Origin: an uncultured Alphaproteobacteria bacterium
GTDB taxonomy: Bacteria; Pseudomonadota; Alphaproteobacteria; UBA7985; CAJQQZ01
Direction: 5' to 3'
NCBI GenBank assembly: GCA_905480575.1
Contig: CAJQQZ010000016.1
Location: 1 to 63,943 of the forward strand
DNA length: 63,943 bases
The notes beneath the pieces were generated by a model. That model made no database searches, was not told where the DNA came from, and saw only the letters and a program-made list of their open reading frames with translations. Shown piece by piece: positions 1-8,463 of this stretch. How positions within the stretch are numbered: the first letter of the stretch is position 1; the number at the start of each line of letters is the position of its first letter. The translations under genes were made by a program, and so were the position numbers.

Positions 1-92
1 GGACTTCACCAAGTTCTGAGAAGTCTGGGTCTTTCGCCTCTTGTGCTCAGTCTTCCATTCAAGTTCCGCATGCATTTGCTCAACCCAAATCC

Positions 93-214
93 CCTATCCC
101 TAGAGGCACAAAGTGCCGAAGGGTCTGTTTGTTTGTGAAGCACTGTCGCAGAGGGAGAACCGAGCACTGGTTCCAACAGATCTTTCGTTCGCTCCCGCTC
201 TTTCCAGGAATAGG
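93..214 (+). repeat. Palindromic element family A, copy 1
   Basis: About 120 bases beginning CCTATCCCTAGAGGCAC and ending CCAGGAATAGG, so the ends are inverted repeats. An inner pair (GAAGGGTCTGT and ACAGATCTTTC) extends the hairpin. Closely similar copies lie at 41122-41237 and 41376-41491, and a diverged inverted copy at 4257-4364. It has no coding content and looks like a MITE- or REP-like non-autonomous element. Confidence 0.75.
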
Positions 215-270
215 TGCGGTAGCGGCAAGAGCGAACGCCGGCGGGCCGTTGCCAATCCTGCCCTGTTTTT

Positions 271-320
271 CACAGATCCCGGGCCTCTCTTCGTTCGTCC
301 GGGAAGGTGTTTGAATTGAA
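271..320 (+). repeat. Short repeat family B, copy 1
   Basis: A segment running CAGATCCCGGG...TCGTCCGGGAAGGTGT...GAATTGAAG. Related segments occur near 8241-8280, 51805-51855 and, inverted, 60251-60302. Together with the element at 93-214 it fills the gene-free first 381 bases, where I see no credible gene on either strand. Confidence 0.5.
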
Positions 321-381
321 GGCTCTTACCAACGCGATCTCCAATCTTGCTTCTGCCCTCTGACGGCTTATAGTCAAACCC

Positions 382-1965
382 ATGAGGAGAATTAGAAAAG
401 CCTGCGCCAACGCCTTGAGGGCTGTGGCATTCGGGAGCATTGGGTTTGCGGCGGCGCTGTCCGCGGAGGCACAAACCGCCGGCTGCGGTGATTACCACGC
501 AGTCTCTGGCTTTGGGGCAGAGAAGAACGGCATGGTGCTTTGCCTAGTGGAGGGCGCCAATTCTGCGCCGTGGAAGAAACCGCGCCAGATCCTTTTTGCC
601 AGCGAGAGCGAGCTGTTGGTGACGGATTTCGCCAGTTGGGGCAATCACAAGGCGGGCAAGCTCTGGTCCTACAATCTTGAAACCCGTGAGTTCAGTCAAC
701 GCTACCGCCGTGGCAATCGCACCCACGGGCTGGCCATTGACCGTTTCGGGCGGGTGCTGGTCGGTGATGCGGGCGCGGTCATACGGTTGACAGAGCAGGG
801 CAGCGAGACCTTAGTCACCGGCCTGCCAACGAAAGGCAGCCATCCACTCACCCATATGATCCTGCTGCCGAACCAGGACCTGATCGTCAACGTCGGCGCA
901 CCCTCTGACCAATGCAAGAAGGAGATGAAGCGCAGTGCCAACAAACTGACCTGTCATTCGCGGGACAGTGAGGCCGAGCTGAGGCGTTATCGCTACCGCG
1001 CGGACAGTGACAGTTACGATCCGGCTTATCAAGTCGCGGCGCGCGGCCTGCGCAATTCAATGGCGCTGCTCTATAACAGCTTGACGGGTGATCTCTATCA
1101 GGCTGAAAACAACATGGACACGCGTGGGATCGTTGAGGAGTTCAACCGTGTCCCCTTGACCTCAGAGACCTCAGGCGCTCAAAAGGCACCCGACTATGGT
1201 TGGCCCTTTTGCAGTGGTTTTGGGGAACGCAACCAGAGTTTCGGGCGATCGTTCCGCACGTTCTGTCAGAAGGTCAATGCCGATCCGCTGTTTAACATTC
1301 CGGCACACGCCGCACCCCTGGATATGGAATACTATTGCGGTGGTCTGTTCGCTACGCTGGACGGTGCGATTCTGATGGGGTGGCACGGTCACAGCCGCAC
1401 CGTTGACTATGCCCTAGTGGCCTACCCCACGGATGCCGCCTTTGAGCCACTGGTCAGTGATCCTGAGCGCAATGGTTTTATGGCCCTGTTGAAAGGCAAG
1501 AACAATCGCGGCGACAAGCTGCGTCCTGTAGGGGTGACGACTGACCGCCTCGGTCGGATCTGGTTCGTCGATGACCGCTCAAAGCGGCTCTATATGCTGA
1601 CTAAAGCGAGCGGTAGTTCCGACCAGACGCAGCAAGACGGGAACCACAACGCTCTCCAGCTCAGCCAGCAAGATAAAGAGGATTTCGCCGAGATTTACCG
1701 CCGGTTCTCCGCCGTTGAGACCTGCTCAGCCTGCCACCAAGAAATTGTGCCAAGGCGCGCCTTTGACACGCTCGATAACATGCTGGCCTCTGGCTGGCTG
1801 CGTCCAGGAGCCAGCGCGGTCGATATGCCCTTTGTTGGATCACTAAGCGGTGAATCAGAACACTTCCGCCCCATGCCCCCAGCACCAGACCAGGCTTTTG
1901 CAAAGGCTCACGCTGAGGTCTACCATGCGATCCGTGTTTGGGCGGCAGGAGTGCTCAATCTGTGA
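382..1965 (+). CDS. Secreted glucose/sorbosone dehydrogenase-like protein with c-type haem motif
   Basis: 527 residues with an N-terminal export signal ending near AEA (about residue 30). The body resembles the six-bladed propeller of soluble PQQ-dependent sugar dehydrogenases (GSDH family), with the phrases RGNRTHGLAIDRFGRVLVGD, ARGLRNSM and RPVGVTTDRLGRIWFVDD. The C-terminal 80 residues carry one CSACH haem-binding motif (448-452) and a downstream Met-Pro-Pro that could supply the axial Met. This suggests periplasmic oxidation of a sugar or alcohol with electrons passed to an internal cytochrome. The substrate and PQQ use are inferred. It is monocistronic, with no clear Shine-Dalgarno sequence before the ATG, and converges on the LysR gene. 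Confidence 0.75.
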   Translation: MRRIRKACANALRAVAFGSIGFAAALSAEAQTAGCGDYHAVSGFGAEKNGMVLCLVEGANSAPWKKPRQILFASESELLVTDFASWGNHKAGKLWSYNLETREFSQRYRRGNRTHGLAIDRFGRVLVGDAGAVIRLTEQGSETLVTGLPTKGSHPLTHMILLPNQDLIVNVGAPSDQCKKEMKRSANKLTCHSRDSEAELRRYRYRADSDSYDPAYQVAARGLRNSMALLYNSLTGDLYQAENNMDTRGIVEEFNRVPLTSETSGAQKAPDYGWPFCSGFGERNQSFGRSFRTFCQKVNADPLFNIPAHAAPLDMEYYCGGLFATLDGAILMGWHGHSRTVDYALVAYPTDAAFEPLVSDPERNGFMALLKGKNNRGDKLRPVGVTTDRLGRIWFVDDRSKRLYMLTKASGSSDQTQQDGNHNALQLSQQDKEDFAEIYRRFSAVETCSACHQEIVPRRAFDTLDNMLASGWLRPGASAVDMPFVGSLSGESEHFRPMPPAPDQAFAKAHAEVYHAIRVWAAGVLNL

Positions 1966-2018
1966 CCCTTGTGTTTCGCTTGGAATAGCTCATTAGGTAA
2001 TCTCTAAGACGCCTGTAT

Positions 2019-2921
2019 TCAACCCACCGCCTGCATCACCTCGGTTTTCAAGTGTTCAACGAAGGCGCGCGTGAGTTGGGACTTAGCCTTGTGGGTCGGG
2101 GTCAGGATGGCGACGTTGTAGGCTGTGTCCTGTTCGAACGGGATGAATTTCAGGCGGTCTTTGTTTGGCACTGTGCGGCGGTAGTTTTCTGCTGACATGG
2201 CGCTGACCAATGCCACGGCCAGGTTATGCTCGACGACCACCATCTGGGCCGCGGCGTGTTGCATCTCGAACTTCACTTTCAACGCCAGCCCTGCCTCTTC
2301 ATAAACCTGTGCCAGATGGCGTCGGATGAAGTGATGGGGGAGGAAAGTCGCGATATCGTGGTCTTTAAGGTCTGACAGATTGATCACGTCCTGGGCTGCC
2401 AGTTCGCTCTCTGCATTGACGGCGCAAAAGCAGCGCATGGTCACCAGCTCCTCTTCCACGAGTGGATTGGAGGTAGAGGCCTCGGCCAACCCCAGATCAA
2501 ACTGTTGGGAGGCAACACGCTCATAGACTAGTTCAGAGCTGTGAGAAGTGAGGTAGAAGGTGACGTCCTTGCGGTTCCCGGCAAACCGCGAGATCGCACG
2601 CGGCAGGAGAGTTTCGGAATAGATCGGCATACAGGCGATGGTCAGATGACCGGAGGCCTGAGAGCCGATGTCCTTCATCGTGCGGTCGAGGTTGGCCAGG
2701 CGCTCTAGCACGACATCCGTTTCAGACAGCAAATAATGCGCCTCTGGAACCGGATGCAATCGCCCACCCAGACGATCAAAGAGGTTATAGCCGACAGATT
2801 GCTCGAGTCCCACGATCAAACTGCTAATTGCTGGTTGTGTACGGCCCAGATTTTCCGCCGCTTTGGTCACAGAACCCGCCCTCATGACTTCCTGAAAGGC
2901 TTGAAGTTGTCGGAAATTCAT
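2019..2921 (-). CDS. LysR family transcriptional regulator
   Basis: 300 residues, the usual LTTR length. The N-terminal winged helix-turn-helix (about 1-60) contains SVTKAAENLGRTQPAISSLI, and a periplasmic-binding-protein-like effector domain follows (about 90-295). The gene is divergent from the TAXI solute-binding gene at 3103, with 181 bases between the starts. The usual LTTR arrangement makes it the likely regulator of the TRAP/DadA-like operon. The shared region is AT-rich, but I could not fix an LTTR box. The effector is unknown; an amino acid is the natural guess from the downstream oxidase. Confidence 0.9.
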   Translation of the reverse strand: MNFRQLQAFQEVMRAGSVTKAAENLGRTQPAISSLIVGLEQSVGYNLFDRLGGRLHPVPEAHYLLSETDVVLERLANLDRTMKDIGSQASGHLTIACMPIYSETLLPRAISRFAGNRKDVTFYLTSHSSELVYERVASQQFDLGLAEASTSNPLVEEELVTMRCFCAVNAESELAAQDVINLSDLKDHDIATFLPHHFIRRHLAQVYEEAGLALKVKFEMQHAAAQMVVVEHNLAVALVSAMSAENYRRTVPNKDRLKFIPFEQDTAYNVAILTPTHKAKSQLTRAFVEHLKTEVMQAVG

Positions 2922-3102
2922 AAGAAGGCCTTAGAATTAGTGAGATTTGTTGAATATGAGGCACATCAATAAAGAAAGTTTATGGGTTAAGAAATATTAA
3001 TAATTGGCCTTTATGGAATTTTGTTCATAAGCTCACTATCTGATTGACACTCCCGTTGGTCCAAGAACAAAAAACAACACTCATATATCCAGGAGAGACC
3101 CT

Positions 3103-4110
3103 ATGAAATTCAATAAAGCTCTCGTCGCAGCAGCCATCGCTGGTGTGATGACCGCGACAACTGCTGTCGCTCAAGACATGACATTCTTCCGCATTGGTAC
3201 TGGTGGTGCCGGTGGTACTTACTTCCCAATCGGTGGTATTATTGCAAATGCCATCTCAAACCCTCCGGGCTCTCGCGCTTGTGACAAGGGTGGTAACTGT
3301 GGTGTTCCAGGTCTGGTTGCCATGGCTCAGTCCACAAACGCATCCGCGCACAACGTGAACGCCATTCAGGCGGGTCAGATGGAAGCGGGCCTTTCCGGTG
3401 CTGCAACGCTGCACTTTGCCTACAACGGCACGGCCAAGTTCGAAGGCAATGCAAAGCCTGACCTTCGCATCATTGCGAACCTCTACCCAGAAGATCTGCA
3501 TCTTGTCCTTCCTAAGGGCGGTTCACTGGCCAGCCTGGCTGATCTTAAAGGCAAGCGTGTTGGTATTGCTCAGGCCGGTTCTGGTACACAGATTGCGGTT
3601 GAGCTGATTATTGCTGACCACGGCGTTAACCGTGACAACATTGATGAGGCAGAACTGAACAACTCTCAGTCTGCAGAGCGTTTGGCCGATGGCCAGTTGG
3701 ATGCTTACTTCTATGCGGCTGGCACACCGGTTTCAGCGATGATCCAGTTGGACAACACCAAGGGCATGGAACTTTATTCCATGACGGATGAAGAAGTCAC
3801 TCAGGCAAACAAGTCTGTGCCTTACTACATTCCGTCAACGATCAAGGCCGGTGTTTACCCTGGTGTCCAGTATGACGTGAACACAGTTGCGGTTTCCGGC
3901 ATCTTGGTTACGAATGCAAACCAGCCTGAAGAGCTGATCTACGAGATCACGAAAGCTCTTTGGTCAAAGACAGCGCGCAAGCTTCTGGATAACGGCCACG
4001 CAAAAGGCAAGGTCATCACGCTTGAAACAGCGCTTGACGGTGTTGCCGGTATCGGTGTGCCTCTGCACCCAGGTGCCGCACGTTTCTACAAAGAAGCAGG
4101 CATGATGTAA
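3103..4110 (+). CDS. TAXI family TRAP transporter solute-binding protein
   Basis: 335 residues with a clear Sec signal peptide (MKFNKALVAAAIAGVM... cleaved after AVAQ, about residue 24). TAXI-family signatures follow: FRIGTGGAGGTYFPIGG at the start of the mature protein, VGIAQAGSGTQ, and the C-terminal LHPGAARFYKEAG. It is the periplasmic receptor that delivers substrate to the TRAP permease. A good Shine-Dalgarno (CAGGAGA) precedes the ATG. A hairpin at 4147-4185 follows, so the receptor is probably made in excess of the permease at 4476. Codon use is even and clean, as expected of a highly expressed gene. Confidence 0.93.
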   Translation: MKFNKALVAAAIAGVMTATTAVAQDMTFFRIGTGGAGGTYFPIGGIIANAISNPPGSRACDKGGNCGVPGLVAMAQSTNASAHNVNAIQAGQMEAGLSGAATLHFAYNGTAKFEGNAKPDLRIIANLYPEDLHLVLPKGGSLASLADLKGKRVGIAQAGSGTQIAVELIIADHGVNRDNIDEAELNNSQSAERLADGQLDAYFYAAGTPVSAMIQLDNTKGMELYSMTDEEVTQANKSVPYYIPSTIKAGVYPGVQYDVNTVAVSGILVTNANQPEELIYEITKALWSKTARKLLDNGHAKGKVITLETALDGVAGIGVPLHPGAARFYKEAGMM

Positions 4111-4146
4111 GATCGCTTTGATCTTATGAAGTGATTTGAAGACAAC

Positions 4147-4185
4147 ACACCACCTCGGGGTTTCTTGGGGTGGTGGTTTGTTTTC
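4147..4185 (+). terminator. Hairpin terminator/attenuator after the TAXI gene
   Basis: CACCACCTC and GGGGTGGTG form a GC-rich stem around a short loop, followed by GTTTGTTTT. Its position between receptor and permease genes fits partial termination that sets receptor-to-permease stoichiometry. Confidence 0.7.
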
Positions 4186-4256
4186 TGTCGTACCTACTAC
4201 TTGCCGACATGAGCGCTCAGACGGATGTCGAGACCACTAATACCTATCACCCAAGC

Positions 4257-4364
4257 TCTATTCCTTGAGGAGCAGCGTAGCTGAGACGAAGGATCTGTCG
4301 GTTGCGTTGGCGCTTTAGTAAGATGGCTTGCTTCATCAAACAGGTCCTTCAGTCGCCTCTGTAG
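4257..4364 (-). repeat. Palindromic element family A, diverged inverted copy
   Basis: The sequence runs CTATTCCTTGAG...GAAGGATCTGTC...CATCAAACAGGTCCTTC...GCCTCTG. This is the reverse complement of the family A element, best matched by 41122-41237, with more substitutions. It lies in the 365-base gap between the TRAP receptor and permease genes, downstream of the 4147 hairpin. Confidence 0.6.
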
Positions 4365-4475
4365 ACACCAACGATTGTTTCCGCCTCTCGTGAAGGCTCC
4401 TTCGAGGACTAGGACACGGTGGTATCGGCAGTGTGAGCGATAGACTAACTGGGGAAGTAGGAAGAGGGGAACAAA

Positions 4476-6698
4476 ATGAACAGCGAAAACCAAGCAAAGA
4501 GCCAGTTGAGCGCCGCTGAGTTAGAAGAGTTGGAAAAGAAATTCGATTCCGCTCTCAACACGCGCGATAACGGCACGACCCTGGGGACTTGGCTCTATTG
4601 GGCCACGGTTGCTTTTGCCTTCTATCACATCTGGACCGCTGGATTTGGCACCCCTGTTGACTACGTTCACATGGGCGTTCACTTGGCTGGGCTCTACCTT
4701 TTTATTTTCGCGGCATTCCCACTGCTCAAAAGCAAGAAGACGCTGGACTGGCAATCCAACAGCCTGGCACGTTGGGGCAATGTCCCGCTCTATGATTGGC
4801 TGTTGATGATCCTTGGCATCACGGCGGCGCTCTTCCTTTGGTTCTCCTGGCGTGGTGTCGATCTGTTCGGCTACGTGATCCAGGAACAAACGCTGAGACA
4901 AGGTAACCCGAGTGGCGCTGATGTCCTGCTTGGTTCTTTCCTAATCCTCGCGACGTTAGAGATCGCCAGACGCACCATCGGTTTTATTCTGCCCATGATC
5001 ATCTTGGTCTTTGTTGCTTACGCTTTGCTAGGCCCCTGGATACCAGTGCAGATCCTTAAGCACCCCGGTGTCAATTGGCAGCAGTTCGTCAACAACATGT
5101 ATTTCCCTTTTGAGGGCATTTTTGGCATCACGCTGTGGGTGGTCTCAACCGTCGTGTTCCACTTTGTTTTATTTGGTGTCGTGGCACAGCGCATGGGCCT
5201 CGGCCAGTTCTTCGTTGACAACGCCATGATGGTTGCAGGGCGATACACTGGTGGGCCAGCGAAGGTCTCGGTCGTCTCATCCGCTTTCTTCGGCACGATC
5301 TCTGGCTCATCAATAGCAAACACGGTTTCTACGGGCTCCTTGACGATCCCCAATATGATACGGCTGGGTTATCCACGGCATTTTGCTGGCGGTGTTGAAG
5401 CAGCCTCGAGTGCCGGTGGTCAAATCACGCCACCAATCATGGGGGCAGCCTCGTTCCTCATGGCAGAGTATTTGGAGGTGCCATACACGACGATTGTCAT
5501 CGCGGCGATCGTTCCGGCGCTGATGCATTACATCGGCGTCATGACAATTGTTCACTTCACAGCAAAGCGCTTAGGTTTAGCGGCATACCCGAAGGAAGAG
5601 CTGCCAAAGTTCATCGCAGTGTGGAAGAATGGTTGGCACACGATTATTCCACTGTTGGCTCTGCTCTACGTACTGTTCTCCGGTTACTCGCCCAACATGG
5701 CGGCCTTCTGTGGTTTGATGCTCTGTATCATCGTGGGTTTTTGTTCCATCTACCGACCCGTCACGTTGATAGTTCCCTTCGCTTTCCTGGCCTTTGTTCT
5801 GTGGAAAGCCTCACCCATATCGGGGGCGGGTTTCTCGCCAATTCTGGCAGGGTTGCTTTCGGCTGGCATCATCATTTCTGTCATTCATAAACATGAACGC
5901 GGTACGTTTAAAGACCTGTTCGACTCGTTCCATGTTGGTGTGAAGTACGCATTGGCAGTCGGTGCAGCCTCCGCGGCTGTGGGTATCGTGGTTGGTGTGA
6001 TCAACACCACTGGCGTCGGTTTCCGCCTTGGCTTCATGGTGACATCTGGTGCTGCCGATATGGCAGACAGCCTCCATGCCATGCTCGGTTTCATTCCACT
6101 GGATATCTTCACACAAGCCTCGATCCAGCAGTTCTTATCGCTGGTCATGATCGCGATTGCTTGTATCCTGATGGGGGCGGGATTGCCGACGACCGCGCTC
6201 TACATCATGTTGGTTGCTGTGGCACAGCCTGCGTTAGCCCAGCTTGGCGTACCACCGCTCGCGACCCACATGTTTGTGCTCTATTACGGTGTCATATCTG
6301 AAATCACGCCGCCGGTCTGTGCCTCGGCCTACGCCGCCGCCGGGATAGCGGGTGCCAATCCGTTCAAGACAGGGCTCAGTGCCTTCACGCTTGGTATCGG
6401 CAAGCTCATGGTGCCCATGGTCTTCGTCTACGCGCCGACCATGTTGATCGTCATAGAAGGGCACTTTACCTTGGTCTCCTTCCTGCAAGTCTCCTTGTCT
6501 TGTGCCTTGGGCGTCTTCCTGATCGCAACCACGGTCTCCGGTTACTTCCTCATGATGCTCACCGCCTGGATGCGTGCGGTGATGTTGATTGCTGGCTTGT
6601 TGTTGGTGGCACCCAGTTGGGGCAGTGACATTGTTGGTCTGGTGATTGCGGCGGCCATGATCGTGCTGCAATTGGCACTACGCAAGCAGACTGCCTAA
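4476..6698 (+). CDS. TRAP transporter permease, fused small and large subunits (TAXI type)
   Basis: 740 residues, very hydrophobic, with a short charged N-terminus and then about 16 or more membrane segments. The first four-helix part corresponds to the DctQ-like small subunit and the rest to the DctM-like large permease. The fused 4TM/12TM layout is typical of TAXI systems. Permease motifs include SGSSIANTVSTGSL, GGQITPPIMGAASF and ILMGAGLPTTALYIM. It imports the ligand captured by the 3103 protein using an ion gradient, by family knowledge. The Shine-Dalgarno is GAAGAGGGG. The next gene starts 4 bases after the stop, so the two are co-transcribed. Confidence 0.93.
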   Translation: MNSENQAKSQLSAAELEELEKKFDSALNTRDNGTTLGTWLYWATVAFAFYHIWTAGFGTPVDYVHMGVHLAGLYLFIFAAFPLLKSKKTLDWQSNSLARWGNVPLYDWLLMILGITAALFLWFSWRGVDLFGYVIQEQTLRQGNPSGADVLLGSFLILATLEIARRTIGFILPMIILVFVAYALLGPWIPVQILKHPGVNWQQFVNNMYFPFEGIFGITLWVVSTVVFHFVLFGVVAQRMGLGQFFVDNAMMVAGRYTGGPAKVSVVSSAFFGTISGSSIANTVSTGSLTIPNMIRLGYPRHFAGGVEAASSAGGQITPPIMGAASFLMAEYLEVPYTTIVIAAIVPALMHYIGVMTIVHFTAKRLGLAAYPKEELPKFIAVWKNGWHTIIPLLALLYVLFSGYSPNMAAFCGLMLCIIVGFCSIYRPVTLIVPFAFLAFVLWKASPISGAGFSPILAGLLSAGIIISVIHKHERGTFKDLFDSFHVGVKYALAVGAASAAVGIVVGVINTTGVGFRLGFMVTSGAADMADSLHAMLGFIPLDIFTQASIQQFLSLVMIAIACILMGAGLPTTALYIMLVAVAQPALAQLGVPPLATHMFVLYYGVISEITPPVCASAYAAAGIAGANPFKTGLSAFTLGIGKLMVPMVFVYAPTMLIVIEGHFTLVSFLQVSLSCALGVFLIATTVSGYFLMMLTAWMRAVMLIAGLLLVAPSWGSDIVGLVIAAAMIVLQLALRKQTA

Positions 6699-6702
6699 AA
6701 TC

Positions 6703-7971
6703 TTGGCCGAGAAAGAAGAAGGCAAACAGGCGGATGGTAAGAGCGTCGTTGTTCTAGGCGCAGGTATTGTTGGCATCTTCACGGCCTTGTCGTTGTTGGA
6801 ACGCGGCTTCAAAGTCACGCTGGTCGACCGCGACGGCCCGGCAGAAGGCGCCAGTCATGGCAATGCGGGCGTCATTTCTCCCTGGAGCGTCGTACCGCAA
6901 GCCATGCCCGGCATCTGGAAAAACGCGCCGAGGTGGTTGATTGACCCAGAGGGGCCGCTGTCGATCCGCTGGCCCTACGCGCCGCGCCTAATACCCTGGA
7001 TGCGGCGGTTTTTTCAGGTCGGAACAGAACAGCAGTTGCCATCGACGGCGGATGCCATGTTCGCCCTCAACCGCCCCAATGTCGACCTCTATCGCTACCA
7101 CTTGAAAGGTACTGGCAAGGAGCATCTGGTGGTTGATTCCGTTTACCTTCATGTCTTCCGAGACCCCAGTGACGTTGATCCCAATGGCATGGGCTGGCGC
7201 TTGCGGGCGGAACGTGGTGTGCCGTTTGAGGTGTTGAACGTGGGGGAGTTACATGAGATGGAACCGGCCCTGTCTCCAGATTACAAAGCGGCCTTCTTGA
7301 TCAAGGACCAAGCCCGCGCCACAGACCCTGGCGGTGTGGGCAAGGCCTTGGCGGAGAAGGCGCTGAGTTTGGGCGCTGTGTTTGTGCGCGCAACGGTTGA
7401 GCGCATTATTCCGCAAGAGGGCGGGGGCTACCGCCTGGATTGTGGAAGCCGCCAGATCGAGGCACCGCGCCTGGTTCTAACCGCCGGTGCTTGGTCCGCG
7501 CGCCTGCTGGCGACCTTGGGTGTTAAGGTGCCGTTGGAAGCAGAGCGCGGCTACCACCTGATCCTCCAGAACCCTGGCATCAACGTCAATTATTCAGTCA
7601 TGGATGTGAAACGCTACTTCGTGGCCAGCCTGATGGACGCCGGTGTGCGCTTGGCTGGCACGGCAGAGTTCGGTGGCTTGGATGCCGAACCCAACTATGA
7701 GCGCGCGCGGATGTTAAAGGCCCTGGCACAAAGCCTGTTTCCGGCCATCAATGCCGAAGACACCGTCGAGTGGTCCGGCATCCGCCCTTCATTCCCGGAC
7801 AGCCTGCCCTGCATCGGCGAAGTCCCAGGCCACAAAGGCCTGATCGCCGCCTTCGGGCATTCCCACTACGGCTTCGGCATGGCCCCCAACACCGGACGGT
7901 TGGCCGCGATGGTTGTTAATGAAGAAACGCCTAACGTGCCGATGGAACCTTATAGCGTTGATAGGTTTTAA
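6703..7971 (+). CDS. DadA-like FAD-dependent amino-acid oxidoreductase
   Basis: 422 residues starting at TTG, four bases after the permease stop; no ATG precedes the dinucleotide fold. GAGIVGIFTALSLLERG followed by VTLVDRD is a Rossmann FAD site, GASHGNAGVIS is typical of the D-amino-acid dehydrogenase small-subunit (DadA) group, and the C-terminal GHSHYGFGMAPNTGR completes the DAO fold. It probably oxidises an amino acid or N-methyl amino acid imported by the TRAP system, feeding electrons to quinone. The substrate is inferred from linkage only. Confidence 0.87.
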   Translation: MAEKEEGKQADGKSVVVLGAGIVGIFTALSLLERGFKVTLVDRDGPAEGASHGNAGVISPWSVVPQAMPGIWKNAPRWLIDPEGPLSIRWPYAPRLIPWMRRFFQVGTEQQLPSTADAMFALNRPNVDLYRYHLKGTGKEHLVVDSVYLHVFRDPSDVDPNGMGWRLRAERGVPFEVLNVGELHEMEPALSPDYKAAFLIKDQARATDPGGVGKALAEKALSLGAVFVRATVERIIPQEGGGYRLDCGSRQIEAPRLVLTAGAWSARLLATLGVKVPLEAERGYHLILQNPGINVNYSVMDVKRYFVASLMDAGVRLAGTAEFGGLDAEPNYERARMLKALAQSLFPAINAEDTVEWSGIRPSFPDSLPCIGEVPGHKGLIAAFGHSHYGFGMAPNTGRLAAMVVNEETPNVPMEPYSVDRF

Positions 7972-7983
7972 CGCCTCCATCAC

Positions 7984-8118
7984 CACTTCCCCGTCGAAGG
8001 ACGGGGCCCACTTCGGCACTTGGCTTGGTGAAACCAGGGAGGCGAGGAAGAAGATCCCGCTCCACTTCTCTGGCATCTCTCAGGTGGACGAGTAGACCCC
8101 GCAACAAGTGCGGGGAAG
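7984..8118. repeat. Family C paired GC-rich repeat, copy 1
   Basis: Begins CACTTCCCCGTCGAAGGACGGGG and ends GACCCCGCAACAAGTGCGGGGAAG, each end being a small hairpin and the two ends inverted to each other. Similar composites lie at 38375-38514, 46017-46173 and 49518-49652. The stretch 7972-8463 has no credible gene; it holds this element, a family B-like piece (8241-8280) and a GTCAT repeat. Confidence 0.65.
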
Positions 8119-8333
8119 ATTTTTCGAATGCAGGCATCGCGTCACGACGACTGCACAACGCTAATTCAACCTCCGTTGCGTATCCCCCACTGGTTCCCGG
8201 AATTTCGGCAGGAAATATCCGGGACCTCTTTCCGTTTTGAGATCCCGGCTCGCAGTTTCGCCTTGATCGGGAAGGTGTTTGGCTGGGCGAGTGGCGTTGA
8301 GTGAAAGCCCACATCATACCCCTCTCCCAAAAA

Positions 8334-8427
8334 ACGTCATTCTGGAATCCTCGCAGAGGATATCCAGAATCTTTCAGCCATTGAAGCTCACTATCAGGGA
8401 GATCCTGGGTCGAGCCCAGGATGACGT
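8334..8427. repeat. GTCAT-type palindromic repeat
   Basis: Starts CGTCATTCTGGAATCCTC and ends GAGCCCAGGATGACGTG, so the ends are inverted. Inner short hairpins read TCTGGAATCC/GATATCCAGA and TGGGTCGAGCCCA. It lies immediately downstream of the TIR gene stop (minus strand), where such hairpins often end transcripts. Confidence 0.7.
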
Positions 8428-8463
8428 GCTTTTGGTCACCAAGATTGTCACCGAGGCTAACAC

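Noticed and set aside
100-498. Open frames over the first 500 bases
   Set aside because: They run through repeats A and B and into the start of the dehydrogenase gene in the wrong strand or frame.
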